A stretch of 64,000 nt of DNA from SMWD01 sp964629475 (GTDB taxonomy: Bacteria; Pseudomonadota; Gammaproteobacteria; Steroidobacterales; GCA-2729495). Each line of letters opens with the position of its first letter. Position 1 is the first letter of the stretch. Made by a program: the position numbers and the translations under genes. Below, in pieces: positions 1 through 6,993 of the stretch. Location of the stretch: NCBI GenBank assembly GCA_964629475.1, contig CAZVQW010000002.1, positions 195,067 through 259,066 on the forward strand, read 5' to 3'. The notes beneath the pieces were generated by a model. That model saw only the letters and a list, made by a program, of their open reading frames with translations. It searched no databases and was not told the origin of the DNA.

Positions 1-1
1 G

Positions 2-400
2 ACTGGACTGCCCGTCACTCCGAATCAAGATCTCCCTCCGCTGTTTCTGATATTAGCTTTACTTGTCAGCATGATTCCCATCTGTGTTGCTATGTATGGA
101 TTTCGGCTATTAACCAACCTGTTCCTGCTCTATGAAAATGGCCACGTATTTACTTCAGAAAATGTGCATCTGTTTCGAAAGCTTGGGTATATGGTGATCG
201 CTTGGGTAATTGCCAGCTTCTTATTTACGGGGTTGATCAGTCTTGTCGTTACTCATGGCCTGTCGCATCTTCCAACGCTGGCCCTGGAAATCAGCCTTTC
301 CGATTTGTTGGGTATTGTTATGGGTGCGATTGTGGTCTTGATCTCGAAGGTCATGGATGAAGGTCGCCGATTGGAAGACCAGCAAATGTATACGGTTTGA
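2..400 (+). CDS. DUF2975 family membrane protein, 5' end outside window
   Basis: The open frame runs in from the left edge, so the N-terminus is missing; about 132 residues are visible. They hold three hydrophobic stretches: one around the first in-window Met at 71, one around 185-260, and one near 300-345. The protein ends in a charged tail (MDEGRRLEDQQMYTV). Hydrophobicity and this tail fit the DUF2975 inner-membrane family, whose biochemical role is not known. The stop codon overlaps the upstream part of the next frame, an XRE regulator. This membrane protein plus small regulator pairing is typical of DUF2975 genes. The family call is from recognition only. Confidence 0.7.
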   Translation, partial: TGLPVTPNQDLPPLFLILALLVSMIPICVAMYGFRLLTNLFLLYENGHVFTSENVHLFRKLGYMVIAWVIASFLFTGLISLVVTHGLSHLPTLALEISLSDLLGIVMGAIVVLISKVMDEGRRLEDQQMYTV

Positions 401-408
401 AATATCTT

Positions 409-618
409 ATGGCTATCGTCATAAACCTGGATGTAATGCTGGCGAAGCGAAAGATGCAATCCAATACACTGGCTCAGCTTGTAGGTATAACGGAGCAGAA
501 TCTTTCTATCTTGAAGACAGGCAAAGCAAAAGCGATTCGCCTTTTAACGCTGGATGCCATTTGTAAGCATCTCGATTGCCAGCCCGGTGAAATCCTTGAA
601 TATCAGGATGATGGTTAG
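409..618 (+). CDS. Small XRE/Cro-type helix-turn-helix regulator (YozG-like)
   Basis: A 69-residue protein that is almost entirely one HTH domain. The segment TLAQLVGITEQNLSILKTGK carries the turn and recognition helix. The tail LDCQPGEILEY is characteristic of the small Cro/CI-type regulators found beside DUF2975 genes. It probably binds DNA as a dimer and controls its own two-gene unit; that is inference from family and context. The ATG at 409 gives the usual N-terminus (MAIVINLDVML). A TTG at 397 would add four residues and overlap the upstream stop codon. No strong ribosome binding site is visible for either start. Confidence 0.8.
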   Translation: MAIVINLDVMLAKRKMQSNTLAQLVGITEQNLSILKTGKAKAIRLLTLDAICKHLDCQPGEILEYQDDG

Positions 619-649
619 AGCTCAAATAATTTATCGCACCAGATTTGAG

Positions 650-1129
650 TCATTTGAATGACCGCAGGCCGCGAGCTGAAGTTGGTTTAATCGCTAAAAC
701 ACGTTGTTCAAAGTTTTTGCGTGCAATCAACATTTTCTTGCTGTATTTGCCGTTTCTTGGGGTGAGAGCCAGGCAATCATTCAATATGAGGTCTGCGCGT
801 GCGGCCTTATAGGTTTGCAGGAAGGGCTGTAGTTGTTGAATAAGGTTTATTGCTTGCCGGTTATAGATAGCAAAAACGAAACTGGGCCTGTGATTTTTCG
901 AGACCGTGCGCTTGGCGGTTATTTTGCCGGCACCAACGTTTTCAATTACGTATTCAAGTAAATGGCGATCAGTGTTGCTGATGCTTACCACCGGGTGTCG
1001 ATTTTCATTAATATGTTTGCGCGTAAGGGAAATGGTGCCGTCTGCATCGACAAGGCCTGCGATATAGGCAGCACAACAACGGGAGAGGGTGTTCATTGCT
1101 GGCGATGATGACGAACAGCCTATTGCCAA
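650..1129 (-). CDS. Single-motif LAGLIDADG homing endonuclease
   Basis: A 159-residue protein (148 if translation starts at the ATG at 1096) with one LAGLIDADG helix, YIAGLVDADGTI, at about residues 22-33. Its acidic residue is the expected catalytic metal ligand. Single-motif members act as homodimers on a pseudo-palindromic target. The basic C-terminal half (KTYKAARADL..., KYSKKMLIARKNFE) fits DNA binding. The gene lies directly downstream of the split ssrA gene, on the same strand and past its terminator. It is therefore outside the intron, an unusual place for an intron endonuclease. No frameshift is visible. Whether it cuts an intronless ssrA is inference. Confidence 0.8.
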   Translation of the reverse strand: MAIGCSSSSPAMNTLSRCCAAYIAGLVDADGTISLTRKHINENRHPVVSISNTDRHLLEYVIENVGAGKITAKRTVSKNHRPSFVFAIYNRQAINLIQQLQPFLQTYKAARADLILNDCLALTPRNGKYSKKMLIARKNFEQRVLAIKPTSARGLRSFK

Positions 1130-1135
1130 TGCAAT

Positions 1136-1163
1136 AAGAAAAACCCGGCAAAAAGCCGGGTTT
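1136..1163 (-). terminator. Rho-independent terminator of ssrA
   Basis: A perfect 9-bp inverted repeat (AAACCCGGC / GCCGGGTTT, 1141-1163) with an A5/T5 loop is followed on the minus strand by a T-rich stretch. It begins five bases after the encoded CCA of tmRNA. The 5' end of the endonuclease gene overlaps its downstream side, so that gene needs read-through or a start at 1096. Confidence 0.85.
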
Positions 1164-1184
1164 CATTTGGTGGAGGCGGCGGGA

Positions 1185-1453
1185 CAGCTGATCCATATCT
1201 TTCGATATGGGCTGGACTATTCCTTCACCTGCACTATGCAGGGGAGGGCGTGTTGTGGATCGAGTTCTTGTGATCCACCCTAGTACTCCATGGCCTGAAA
1301 ACTTAATCAGGGCTTTAGGAGCCTATGAGTCTCTAGCCGGCTTACTGGTTTCCCATTCACCGGACGGCGTTGGCATAGGGCCTTCCCCTTAGCGTTCACC
1401 GTATGAGCCCTCTTTTCCAACGGGAATCGCTTCCCGTGGCAACCATTTCACTA
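1185..1453 (-). ncRNA. Group I intron in the ssrA T-loop
   Basis: The 269-nt insertion has group I features. On the minus strand, exon CGAU and the first intron U can pair with the internal guide GGUUG to form P1, with a U-G pair at the 5' splice site. A P2-like hairpin follows (ACGGGAA-GCGA-TTCCCGT). Near the 3' end the S-element-like AAGGAATAGTCC can pair through AGUC with GACU in CTAGAGACTC (P7). Two more hairpins (GTGGATC/GATCCAC and CCTGCA/TGCAGG) and a P9-like hairpin (CCATATC-GAAA-GATATGG) are present. The intron ends in G. The 5' splice site could shift by one base. No open frame is inside it. Splicing is inferred, not shown. Confidence 0.88.
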
Positions 1454-1669
1454 ATCGAACCCGCGTCCGCAAGCTCTCCGCTATGAGGTCTACATGCTTA
1501 TACCGTCTTTAATCTTACTGCCGGCAACCCGACGGACAGGGTAAACCGACAGCCAGTTTAGTAAAGTTTAACGCTCGGGCCCCAAACATACCCTGACGCG
1601 GTCTTGCGATGATTACCCCCGGGGTCGGACGCACAAGCACGAACCGGTCGGAGGGCTATAGACTGGTTT

Positions 1670-1702
1670 TTAAGCAGCTAAAGCGTAGTTGTCGTCGTTG
1701 GC
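1670..1702 (-). other. tmRNA tag-peptide reading frame (ANDDNYALAA)
   Basis: Ten codons starting with the resume codon GCC and ending with TAA encode ANDDNYALAA. This is the gammaproteobacterial proteolysis tag with its ALAA protease-recognition end. It is part of tmRNA, not a separate gene, and lies wholly in the 5' exon. Confidence 0.95.
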
Positions 1703-1814
1703 AACTATATGGTTTGCAGCTGTATTTACGAGGTGATCTGCGCCTCGGCATGCACTCAGAGTTTCGCAACCCACGTCGAAGCCATGTCGCCCCCGATCAG
1801 AGTGTGTGACTGTT

Positions 1815-1842
1815 AGTTTAGGGCGCGCTGCGGGAAGTTCAA
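1815..1842 (-). promoter_or_regulatory. Probable sigma-70 promoter of ssrA
   Basis: A -35 like TTGAAC (1837-1842) and a -10 like TAAACT (1815-1820) are separated by 16 bases. They sit 20 bases upstream of the mature tmRNA 5' end. This leaves a short leader for RNase P to remove, as is usual for tmRNA. Confidence 0.55.
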
Positions 1843-1911
1843 TGCCCCGGGCCACCGTTTCGGCATGAAAAATCACGTTATTGGCGAAAAATCGGTTGAA
1901 ATCAGTGCCTG

Positions 1912-2391
1912 TCAGGTATTTTTCATGATTCTTGCGCGCTTGCGCTGCCAATCCCGGTCCTTGTCGGCCGTGCGCTTGTCGTGCTGTTTCTTGCCTTTTG
2001 CCAAACCGAGATCGAGTTTGACGCGACCGCGTTGCCAGTAGAGTTTGAGCGGCACGAGCGTATAGCCCTTGCGCTCGACTGCGCCTATGAGACGGTCAAT
2101 TTCGCGTCGGTTCATCAGCATTTTGCGGGTTCGCGTCGGGTCCGGATTCACATGCGTCGAGGCCGACGGCAGTGGTGAGAAGTGTGCACCGAACAGGAAA
2201 ACCTCGCCGTTCCTGACCACTGCGTAGCTTTCCGTCAGGTTGCCCCGGCCGGCACGCAGGCTCTTGACCTCCCAGCCTTCCAGCGCCAGTCCGGCCTCGA
2301 TGTTGCTCTCGATAAAGTAATCGTGGCGCGCCTTGCGGTTGACCGCGATGGTTCGATCGTCTTGCTGTTTGCTGTTCTTTTTTGCGGACAT
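1912..2391 (-). CDS. smpB: SsrA-binding protein SmpB
   Basis: 159 residues, normal length. SmpB binds the tRNA-like domain of tmRNA and carries it into the A site of stalled ribosomes. Family hallmarks: N-terminal RKARHDYFI, EGWEVKSLRAGRGNL in the oligonucleotide-binding barrel, FGAHFSPLP, KMLMNRREIDRL, and a basic C-terminal tail (KGKKQHDKR...RKRARIMKNT) that mimics the missing anticodon stem and probes the empty mRNA channel. The gene precedes ssrA on the same strand, and the ssrA promoter lies in the 117-base gap. No clear Shine-Dalgarno sequence precedes the ATG. Confidence 0.98.
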   Translation of the reverse strand: MSAKKNSKQQDDRTIAVNRKARHDYFIESNIEAGLALEGWEVKSLRAGRGNLTESYAVVRNGEVFLFGAHFSPLPSASTHVNPDPTRTRKMLMNRREIDRLIGAVERKGYTLVPLKLYWQRGRVKLDLGLAKGKKQHDKRTADKDRDWQRKRARIMKNT

Positions 2392-2467
2392 CGTGAGTAG
2401 GGGTGGCTGTTGTTTGTGGCCAATTTTTGCTTCACACTCTGCAATCTTCGCATAGTGGCAAAAAAAA

Positions 2468-3850
2468 ATGATGGAATCTGATGTAAAAAAGTGGCGACGA
2501 ACGTCCTTGCATGGGCAGTGGTCGTCCAGACTGGCGTTTATCCTGGCCGTGACCGGTGCTGCCGTCGGGCTGGGAAATATCTGGAAGTTTCCTTACATGG
2601 TCGGCGCGAACGGCGGCGGTGCATTCGTCCTGGTTTACCTCATATGTGTGGCACTGATCGGCCTGCCGATCATGATGTCGGAGATCCTGATCGGCCGCCG
2701 CGGGCGGCGCAATCCGATTGCGACGATGCAGATCCTCGGTGAAGAAGAAGCGGGTCAGATGAAGTGGGGCATCGCCGGAATTGTCGGCGTCCTGGGTGGT
2801 TTCATTATTCTTTCTTTTTATAGCGTCATCGCCGGCTGGACAATGGCTTACGTCTTCAAGGCGGGAGCGAACGAGTTTGCAAACACCGATGCCACGGCAA
2901 TCAGTGAGAGCTTTAACAGCTTTATTGCCAATCCGCTCGTTACCGGTTTCTGGCATACACTGTTCATGGCCGTGACAGTTACCCTCGTTGCACTTGGCGT
3001 CGAGAAAGGTCTCGAGAAAGCCGTGCGCTTCATGGTGCCGGCGTTGCTCGTACTATTGCTCGTGTTACTGGGTTACGCGATCACTTCCGGTGCCTTCATG
3101 CAAGGCCTGGAGTTCTTGTTCCGACCGGACTTCTCCAAGGTTGACGGTGGCGTGGTACTCGCCGCGCTGGGTCAGGCCTTTTTTACGCTCAGCATCGGCA
3201 TGGGATCGGTCATGGCTTATGGCGCTTACCTGCCACAGGAAGCATCGATCGTGCAGACTTCGGTTGCCGTCGTAGTAGCGGATACTGCAATCGCGATTCT
3301 GGCCGGACTCGTTATTTTTCCCATTGTTTTCGCCAACGGTCTGGATCCTGCCGAGGGGCCGGGATTGATCTTCCAGACTCTGCCGGTGGCGTTCGGGCAG
3401 TTAGCCGGCGGCGGTGTGTTTGGTGGGCTATTCTTTCTGTTGCTGGGTTTCGCGGCACTGACTTCGGCGATCAGCCTGATGGAACCGGCGGTTGCCTGGC
3501 TGATCGAAAGTCGCCATTTGACACGCCCGGTTGCGGCTGCCGTGATTGGCGGCATCATCTGGATGCTCGGATTTCTTAATGTCCTGTCGTTCAGCACGTT
3601 AAGTGACGTGACGTTCCTCAACGGAACAATTTTTGACAACCTCGATTTTCTGGCCAGTAACATCATGCTGCCGGTGGGCGGATTCCTGATCACAATATTC
3701 GCCGGTTGGGTCATGTGCAGGAACTCGAGTGCTGATGAGCTCGATCCGGCTGCCGGCACTATCTACCGGATCTGGCGTTTGCTGACGCGTTACGTTGCAC
3801 CTGTCGCCGTCTTGCTGGTATTTCTGAATGCCATAGGCGTATTCAAATAG
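2468..3850 (+). CDS. Sodium-dependent transporter, NSS/SNF family
   Basis: A 460-residue, strongly hydrophobic inner-membrane protein with about 11-12 predicted helices. The first helix carries the NSS signature GAAVGLGNIWKFPY at residues 30-43; in LeuT the unwound part of this helix holds substrate and sodium. The family couples uptake of amino acids or related amines to the sodium gradient; the substrate cannot be told from sequence. The start is a tandem ATG at 2468/2471 after an A-rich stretch without a clear ribosome binding site. It diverges from smpB and is followed 16 bases later by ratA. No truncation is visible. Confidence 0.93.
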   Translation: MMESDVKKWRRTSLHGQWSSRLAFILAVTGAAVGLGNIWKFPYMVGANGGGAFVLVYLICVALIGLPIMMSEILIGRRGRRNPIATMQILGEEEAGQMKWGIAGIVGVLGGFIILSFYSVIAGWTMAYVFKAGANEFANTDATAISESFNSFIANPLVTGFWHTLFMAVTVTLVALGVEKGLEKAVRFMVPALLVLLLVLLGYAITSGAFMQGLEFLFRPDFSKVDGGVVLAALGQAFFTLSIGMGSVMAYGAYLPQEASIVQTSVAVVVADTAIAILAGLVIFPIVFANGLDPAEGPGLIFQTLPVAFGQLAGGGVFGGLFFLLLGFAALTSAISLMEPAVAWLIESRHLTRPVAAAVIGGIIWMLGFLNVLSFSTLSDVTFLNGTIFDNLDFLASNIMLPVGGFLITIFAGWVMCRNSSADELDPAAGTIYRIWRLLTRYVAPVAVLLVFLNAIGVFK

Positions 3851-3866
3851 GCGGTGTTGACCGGCG

Positions 3867-4310
3867 ATGCGACACGTTCACCGGAGCGCGATCACACCCT
3901 ATCCGGCCGCAGCGATGTTCGACTTGATAACCGATGTCGAGTCCTACAGCGCATTTCTGCCCTGGTGTAACGAATCGACGATCCTGTCATCTGCTGGTGT
4001 TGAGCCGGAGCAGGAGGTCGTGGCATTGCTGGGTCTTGCGCAGGGGCCGCTGACCGGGCGATTCACGACCCGCAATCACAACATGCGCCCGTCCAGTATC
4101 ACGCTGACGCTGGTCGACGGGCCATTCAGCGAGCTGCAAGGGGAGTGGAAAATCGAGCCGCTCGGCGAAAGCGGCAGCAAGCTCGAGCTCGACATGCGCT
4201 TTGCCTTTTCCAGTCGATTGAAAGACATGTTGCTCGGTGCGGTATTCGAACAGACTTGCGACAAGCTGGTCGACGCATTTGTGGCGCGCGCCAGGGCGAT
4301 CTATGCCTGA
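3867..4310 (+). CDS. ratA: RatA-family START-domain protein (Coq10-like)
   Basis: 147 residues, full length for the family. The START/polyketide-cyclase fold is recognisable from the N-terminal strand, then AAAMFDLITDVESYSAFLPWC, a central TGRFTTRNH, and the C-terminal helix FEQTCDKLVDAFVARA that lines the lipid cavity. Members bind a hydrophobic ligand; the mitochondrial relative Coq10 binds ubiquinone. In E. coli RatA is reported to act on 50S subunits. Position next to smpB and bamE is conserved in gammaproteobacteria. The usual small partner gene ratB (rnfH) is absent: bamE follows in convergent orientation 12 bases on. Confidence 0.9.
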   Translation: MRHVHRSAITPYPAAAMFDLITDVESYSAFLPWCNESTILSSAGVEPEQEVVALLGLAQGPLTGRFTTRNHNMRPSSITLTLVDGPFSELQGEWKIEPLGESGSKLELDMRFAFSSRLKDMLLGAVFEQTCDKLVDAFVARARAIYA

Positions 4311-4322
4311 GGTTAGCTGCGT

Positions 4323-4670
4323 CTAGGTCGGCTCTACCGGTACGTCGCGCTGGATTTCCCGAACACGGTCGTCATCGAAAAAGACGATGAGCCATGAGCG
4401 GTCCGTAGCCCGGCGCCGGCCCTGGCGAAAATAGTAGATGTAGTCCCAGCGATCGGCATGAAAGGGGTCTGATACGGCCGGCGTACCGAGCAGGAAGCGC
4501 ACCTGGCTGCGCGTCATCCCGACTTTGACGGCTTCTACTTCCTTGGCTTCGAGCAGGTTGCCTTGCTGGACGTCGACACGATAGACGCATCCTGTGATCG
4601 GCACCATCAACATGACGAGCCCTAGCAACAGGAGGGGCAGGAGCAGAACAGGATTTGATAGATTTCGCAT
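4323..4670 (-). CDS. bamE: Outer-membrane assembly lipoprotein BamE
   Basis: 115 residues from the ATG at 4670. The N-terminal hydrophobic signal ends in lipobox ITGC, with Cys28 as the lipidation site, so the mature protein is anchored in the inner leaflet of the outer membrane. The mature part has the SmpA/OmlA fold pattern: LLEAKEVEAVKVGMTRSQVRFLLGTP, FHADRWDYIYYF and a final strand LIVFFDDDRV. BamE stabilises the BamA-BamD complex that inserts beta-barrel proteins. An upstream in-frame start would give a 30-residue charged extension before the signal peptide and is not credible. Transcribed divergently from fur. Confidence 0.95.
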   Translation of the reverse strand: MRNLSNPVLLLPLLLLGLVMLMVPITGCVYRVDVQQGNLLEAKEVEAVKVGMTRSQVRFLLGTPAVSDPFHADRWDYIYYFRQGRRRATDRSWLIVFFDDDRVREIQRDVPVEPT

Positions 4671-4780
4671 CAATTGATTCGTTTTGCCACGCTGGCGGCA
4701 ACTGGTAGATAATCGGGCGGGATAATAGCGTATTGTTCGTTGTTGTTCATTCGGTGGCAATAGTCAGGAAAGGTGCTGTA

Positions 4781-5185
4781 TTGGAAACTCGGGATCTGAA
4801 AAAAGCTGGTTTAAAGGTTACGGCGCCTCGCCAAAAAATTCTCCACCTGTTCGAAGAAAACCCGGACCGTCATTTCGGTGCCGAAGAGATTTATCGCCGG
4901 ATCAAGGAAGACGGCAAGGATATCGGTCTTGCGACCGTTTATCGGGTTCTGGCGCAATTTGCGGCCGCTGGCCTGGTGACTCGGCATAATTTTGAGGATG
5001 GTCATTCTGTTTACGAACTCGATCAGGGGGCGCATCACGATCACATGGTGTGTCTGGATACCGGTAAGGTGACAGAGTTTATCAGCCCGGATATCGAGGA
5101 GCTGCAGCAGGCGATCGCTGCTAAACATGGTTACGAACTGGTTGACCATCGGTTCGTGCTTTATGTGAAGCCAAAACACACTTAG
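4781..5185 (+). CDS. fur: Ferric uptake regulator Fur
   Basis: 134 residues starting at a TTG at 4781. This start gives the canonical N-terminus ETRDLKKAGLKVTAPRQKIL and is preceded by AGGAAAGG eight bases upstream. The winged-helix domain contains LATVYRVLAQF. The dimerisation domain has the metal site HHDH at 85-88. Cys91 is present, but the second Cys of the structural-zinc pair is Thr94 (CLDTG), as also seen in Pseudomonas Fur. With Fe(II) it represses iron-uptake genes. No match to a Fur box stands out in the 110-base gap to bamE. Confidence 0.96.
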   Translation: METRDLKKAGLKVTAPRQKILHLFEENPDRHFGAEEIYRRIKEDGKDIGLATVYRVLAQFAAAGLVTRHNFEDGHSVYELDQGAHHDHMVCLDTGKVTEFISPDIEELQQAIAAKHGYELVDHRFVLYVKPKHT

Positions 5186-5235
5186 TTAATCTGCTTGCCC
5201 CAATTTTGTGGGAGATGATTAATATGGTGGGCTAA

Positions 5236-5302
5236 TGTGGGAGCGGCTTTAGCCGCGATTATCCTGAGTGGCGTACCAATCGCGGCTAAAGCCGCTCCCA
5301 CA
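5236..5302. repeat. REP-type inverted pair, subtype 1 (copy A)
   Basis: TGTGGGAGCGGCTTTAGCCG and its reverse complement flank a short spacer. The pair lies between the convergent 3' ends of fur and recN. The same arrangement recurs at 19378-19445 and 22443-22510, and a related subtype at 7963-8030 and 24713-24781. Each half also folds on itself through CGGCTTTAGCCG. Confidence 0.93.
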
Positions 5303-5323
5303 AAAGCTGCCCCATGCTATAAA

Positions 5324-6985
5324 TCATCCAAGCATTTCCTCTGCGTGTGCGCGGGTACGGTCGGTGATCTTCACGCCACCGAGCATGCGCGCAATTTCTT
5401 CGATGCGTTCTGCCGGCAGCAGTGGTTTGACCGTGGTTCGTGTGGACTGGCCATCGGTTATTTTTGTGACCCGCAGATGATTGCCCGCCTGGCTGGCAAC
5501 CTGGGGTAAATGGGTAACGCACAGAACCTGTCGGAACCCGGCGAGTTCATGCAGGCGGGATCCGACGATTTCGGCGACGCCGCCGCCGACGCCCGAATCG
5601 ACCTCGTCGAAAATCAGTGTCGGTATTGCAGTCTGTTGCATCGCTACAACCTGTAATGCGAGGCTGATACGCGACAGTTCACCGCCCGAAGCAATTTTGG
5701 CCATGGGCCCGGCTGCCTGGCCGGGGTTGATTGCAACGTTAAATTCGATGCGATCGCCGCCGGTAATGCTGATCTTGTCAGTCGTCAGCGTCTCTACGCA
5801 GACCTCGAAACGACCGCCGGTCATGCCAAGTTCCTGCATGTGATTGGTAACCTGATCGTTAATCGATTGTGCAGTCTTTTTACGGGCTTTGGAAAGGTTG
5901 CCTGCCGCTTTGAGCATCGCCTGTTCGGCAGCAGCCAGGGCCGTCGCCAGCGTGTCGAGTCGTTCGTCACTGTTCCTGAGTGTTTCGAGTTCGGCGGTCA
6001 ACTTCGTTGCCAGGTTCGGCAATTCACCGGCCTCGACACGATGTTTTCGCGCCAATTCGTGGATGTCTCCCAGTCGCCGATCAAGCTGTTGCAGGTGCTC
6101 CGGGTCGTGCTCGAGCCTTTCACCGTGCCGGCGCAGCGACTCGGCTGTTTCTGTCAGCAGAATCTCCGCCTCGCTCAGCATATCGGCCATTGGCTGCAAA
6201 TCGTCATCGAATGCTGCCAGTTCTATAAGTTCCTGGCGGCTCGCGGCGATGGCGGCATGGGCGGAGCCGGTATCGGCCTCATAGAGTCTATCGATTGCAC
6301 TGCCGATCGCGTCGGCGATTCGCCCGGCATTTGATGCACGCGCGTAGTCGCGCTCCAGCGTGGCAAACTCGTCGTCGGCGAGATTCAGTGCCTCGAGTTC
6401 GGATACCTGGTAGGTCAGCAGATCGAGGCGGGCGGCGCGATCCTCGCGGGCAGCATTCAGCGCCGTAAATTCGTCACGCAATATTTGCCATCGCTCAAAG
6501 GTTTCCCGTAGTCGTTCGAGCTGTTTGCTATGCCCGCCGTATTCGTCGAGGACCTGGCGCTGGATGCGTGGATGACGCAGCGACTGATGAGCCTGTTGTC
6601 CGCAGATATCGACCAGTTGTTCGCCGATCTCGCGCAGCGTCTGCATCGGTACGCTGTTGCCGTTGACATAGCCGCGCGACCTGCCGTCGGCAGTAACAAC
6701 CCGCCGGAGGATGCATTCATCATCCGCATCGAGATCATTGGCGGCCAGCCAGGTCTCGATGTCTCGGCGCGAATCGAGACTGAAGGTTGCAGTTACGGTG
6801 CAGCGTTCGGTGTTGGTGCGCACGGCCCGGCTGTCGGCGCGTTCCCCCAAGGCCAGCGCGAGTGCATCGACGAGTATTGATTTGCCCGCCCCGGTTTCAC
6901 CGGTCAACGTCGTCATGCCGGGCTTGAACTCGAGTTCGAGTTCATCGATGACGGCGAGGTTGCTGATATGAAGTCGCGCGAGCAC
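5324..6985 (-). CDS. recN: DNA repair protein RecN
   Basis: 553 residues, normal length. RecN is an SMC-like ATPase recruited to double-strand breaks. Walker A GETGAGKS is at 29-36. A long coiled coil rich in Glu, Arg and Leu fills the middle. The signature SGGELSR starts at 433, Walker B LIFDEV is at 457-462 and the switch His is at about 492 (CVTHLPQ). The N-terminus MLARLHISNLAVIDELEL is the standard start. It is eight bases downstream of nadK and probably co-transcribed with it. RecN is commonly LexA-controlled, but the gene has no promoter gap of its own here and no LexA box was seen. Confidence 0.97.
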   Translation of the reverse strand: MLARLHISNLAVIDELELEFKPGMTTLTGETGAGKSILVDALALALGERADSRAVRTNTERCTVTATFSLDSRRDIETWLAANDLDADDECILRRVVTADGRSRGYVNGNSVPMQTLREIGEQLVDICGQQAHQSLRHPRIQRQVLDEYGGHSKQLERLRETFERWQILRDEFTALNAAREDRAARLDLLTYQVSELEALNLADDEFATLERDYARASNAGRIADAIGSAIDRLYEADTGSAHAAIAASRQELIELAAFDDDLQPMADMLSEAEILLTETAESLRRHGERLEHDPEHLQQLDRRLGDIHELARKHRVEAGELPNLATKLTAELETLRNSDERLDTLATALAAAEQAMLKAAGNLSKARKKTAQSINDQVTNHMQELGMTGGRFEVCVETLTTDKISITGGDRIEFNVAINPGQAAGPMAKIASGGELSRISLALQVVAMQQTAIPTLIFDEVDSGVGGGVAEIVGSRLHELAGFRQVLCVTHLPQVASQAGNHLRVTKITDGQSTRTTVKPLLPAERIEEIARMLGGVKITDRTRAHAEEMLG

Positions 6986-6993
6986 GGCGTGCG

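Larger units (their letters stand above)
1168..1794 (-). ncRNA. ssrA: tmRNA (ssrA), interrupted in the T-loop by a group I intron
   Basis: Transfer-messenger RNA rescues stalled ribosomes with SmpB. The 5' end at 1794 (GGGGGCGACATGGC) pairs with the 3' end CGCCTCC-ACCA, leaving the G-U pair at the third position expected for alanylation. CCA is encoded (1168-1170). A reading frame inside encodes the tag ANDDNYALAA and stops at 1670-1672. The T-arm is split: the 5' exon ends ...GCGGGTTCGAT at 1454 and the 3' exon TCCCGCCGCCTCCACCA occupies 1168-1184. Removing 1185-1453 restores a 7-base T-loop (TTCGATT) on a CGGG/CCCG stem and a mature RNA of about 358 nt. smpB lies immediately upstream. Confidence 0.95.

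Noticed and set aside
1670..1951. A 93-residue frame on the minus strand across the ssrA 5' region
   Set aside because: Only its last ten codons are meaningful: they are the tmRNA tag frame. The rest reads through the ssrA promoter and the smpB end.
1..2400. Prophage or genomic island at ssrA
   Set aside because: ssrA is a common integration site, but no integrase, no duplicated ssrA 3' end and no phage genes are visible; the interruption is an intron.
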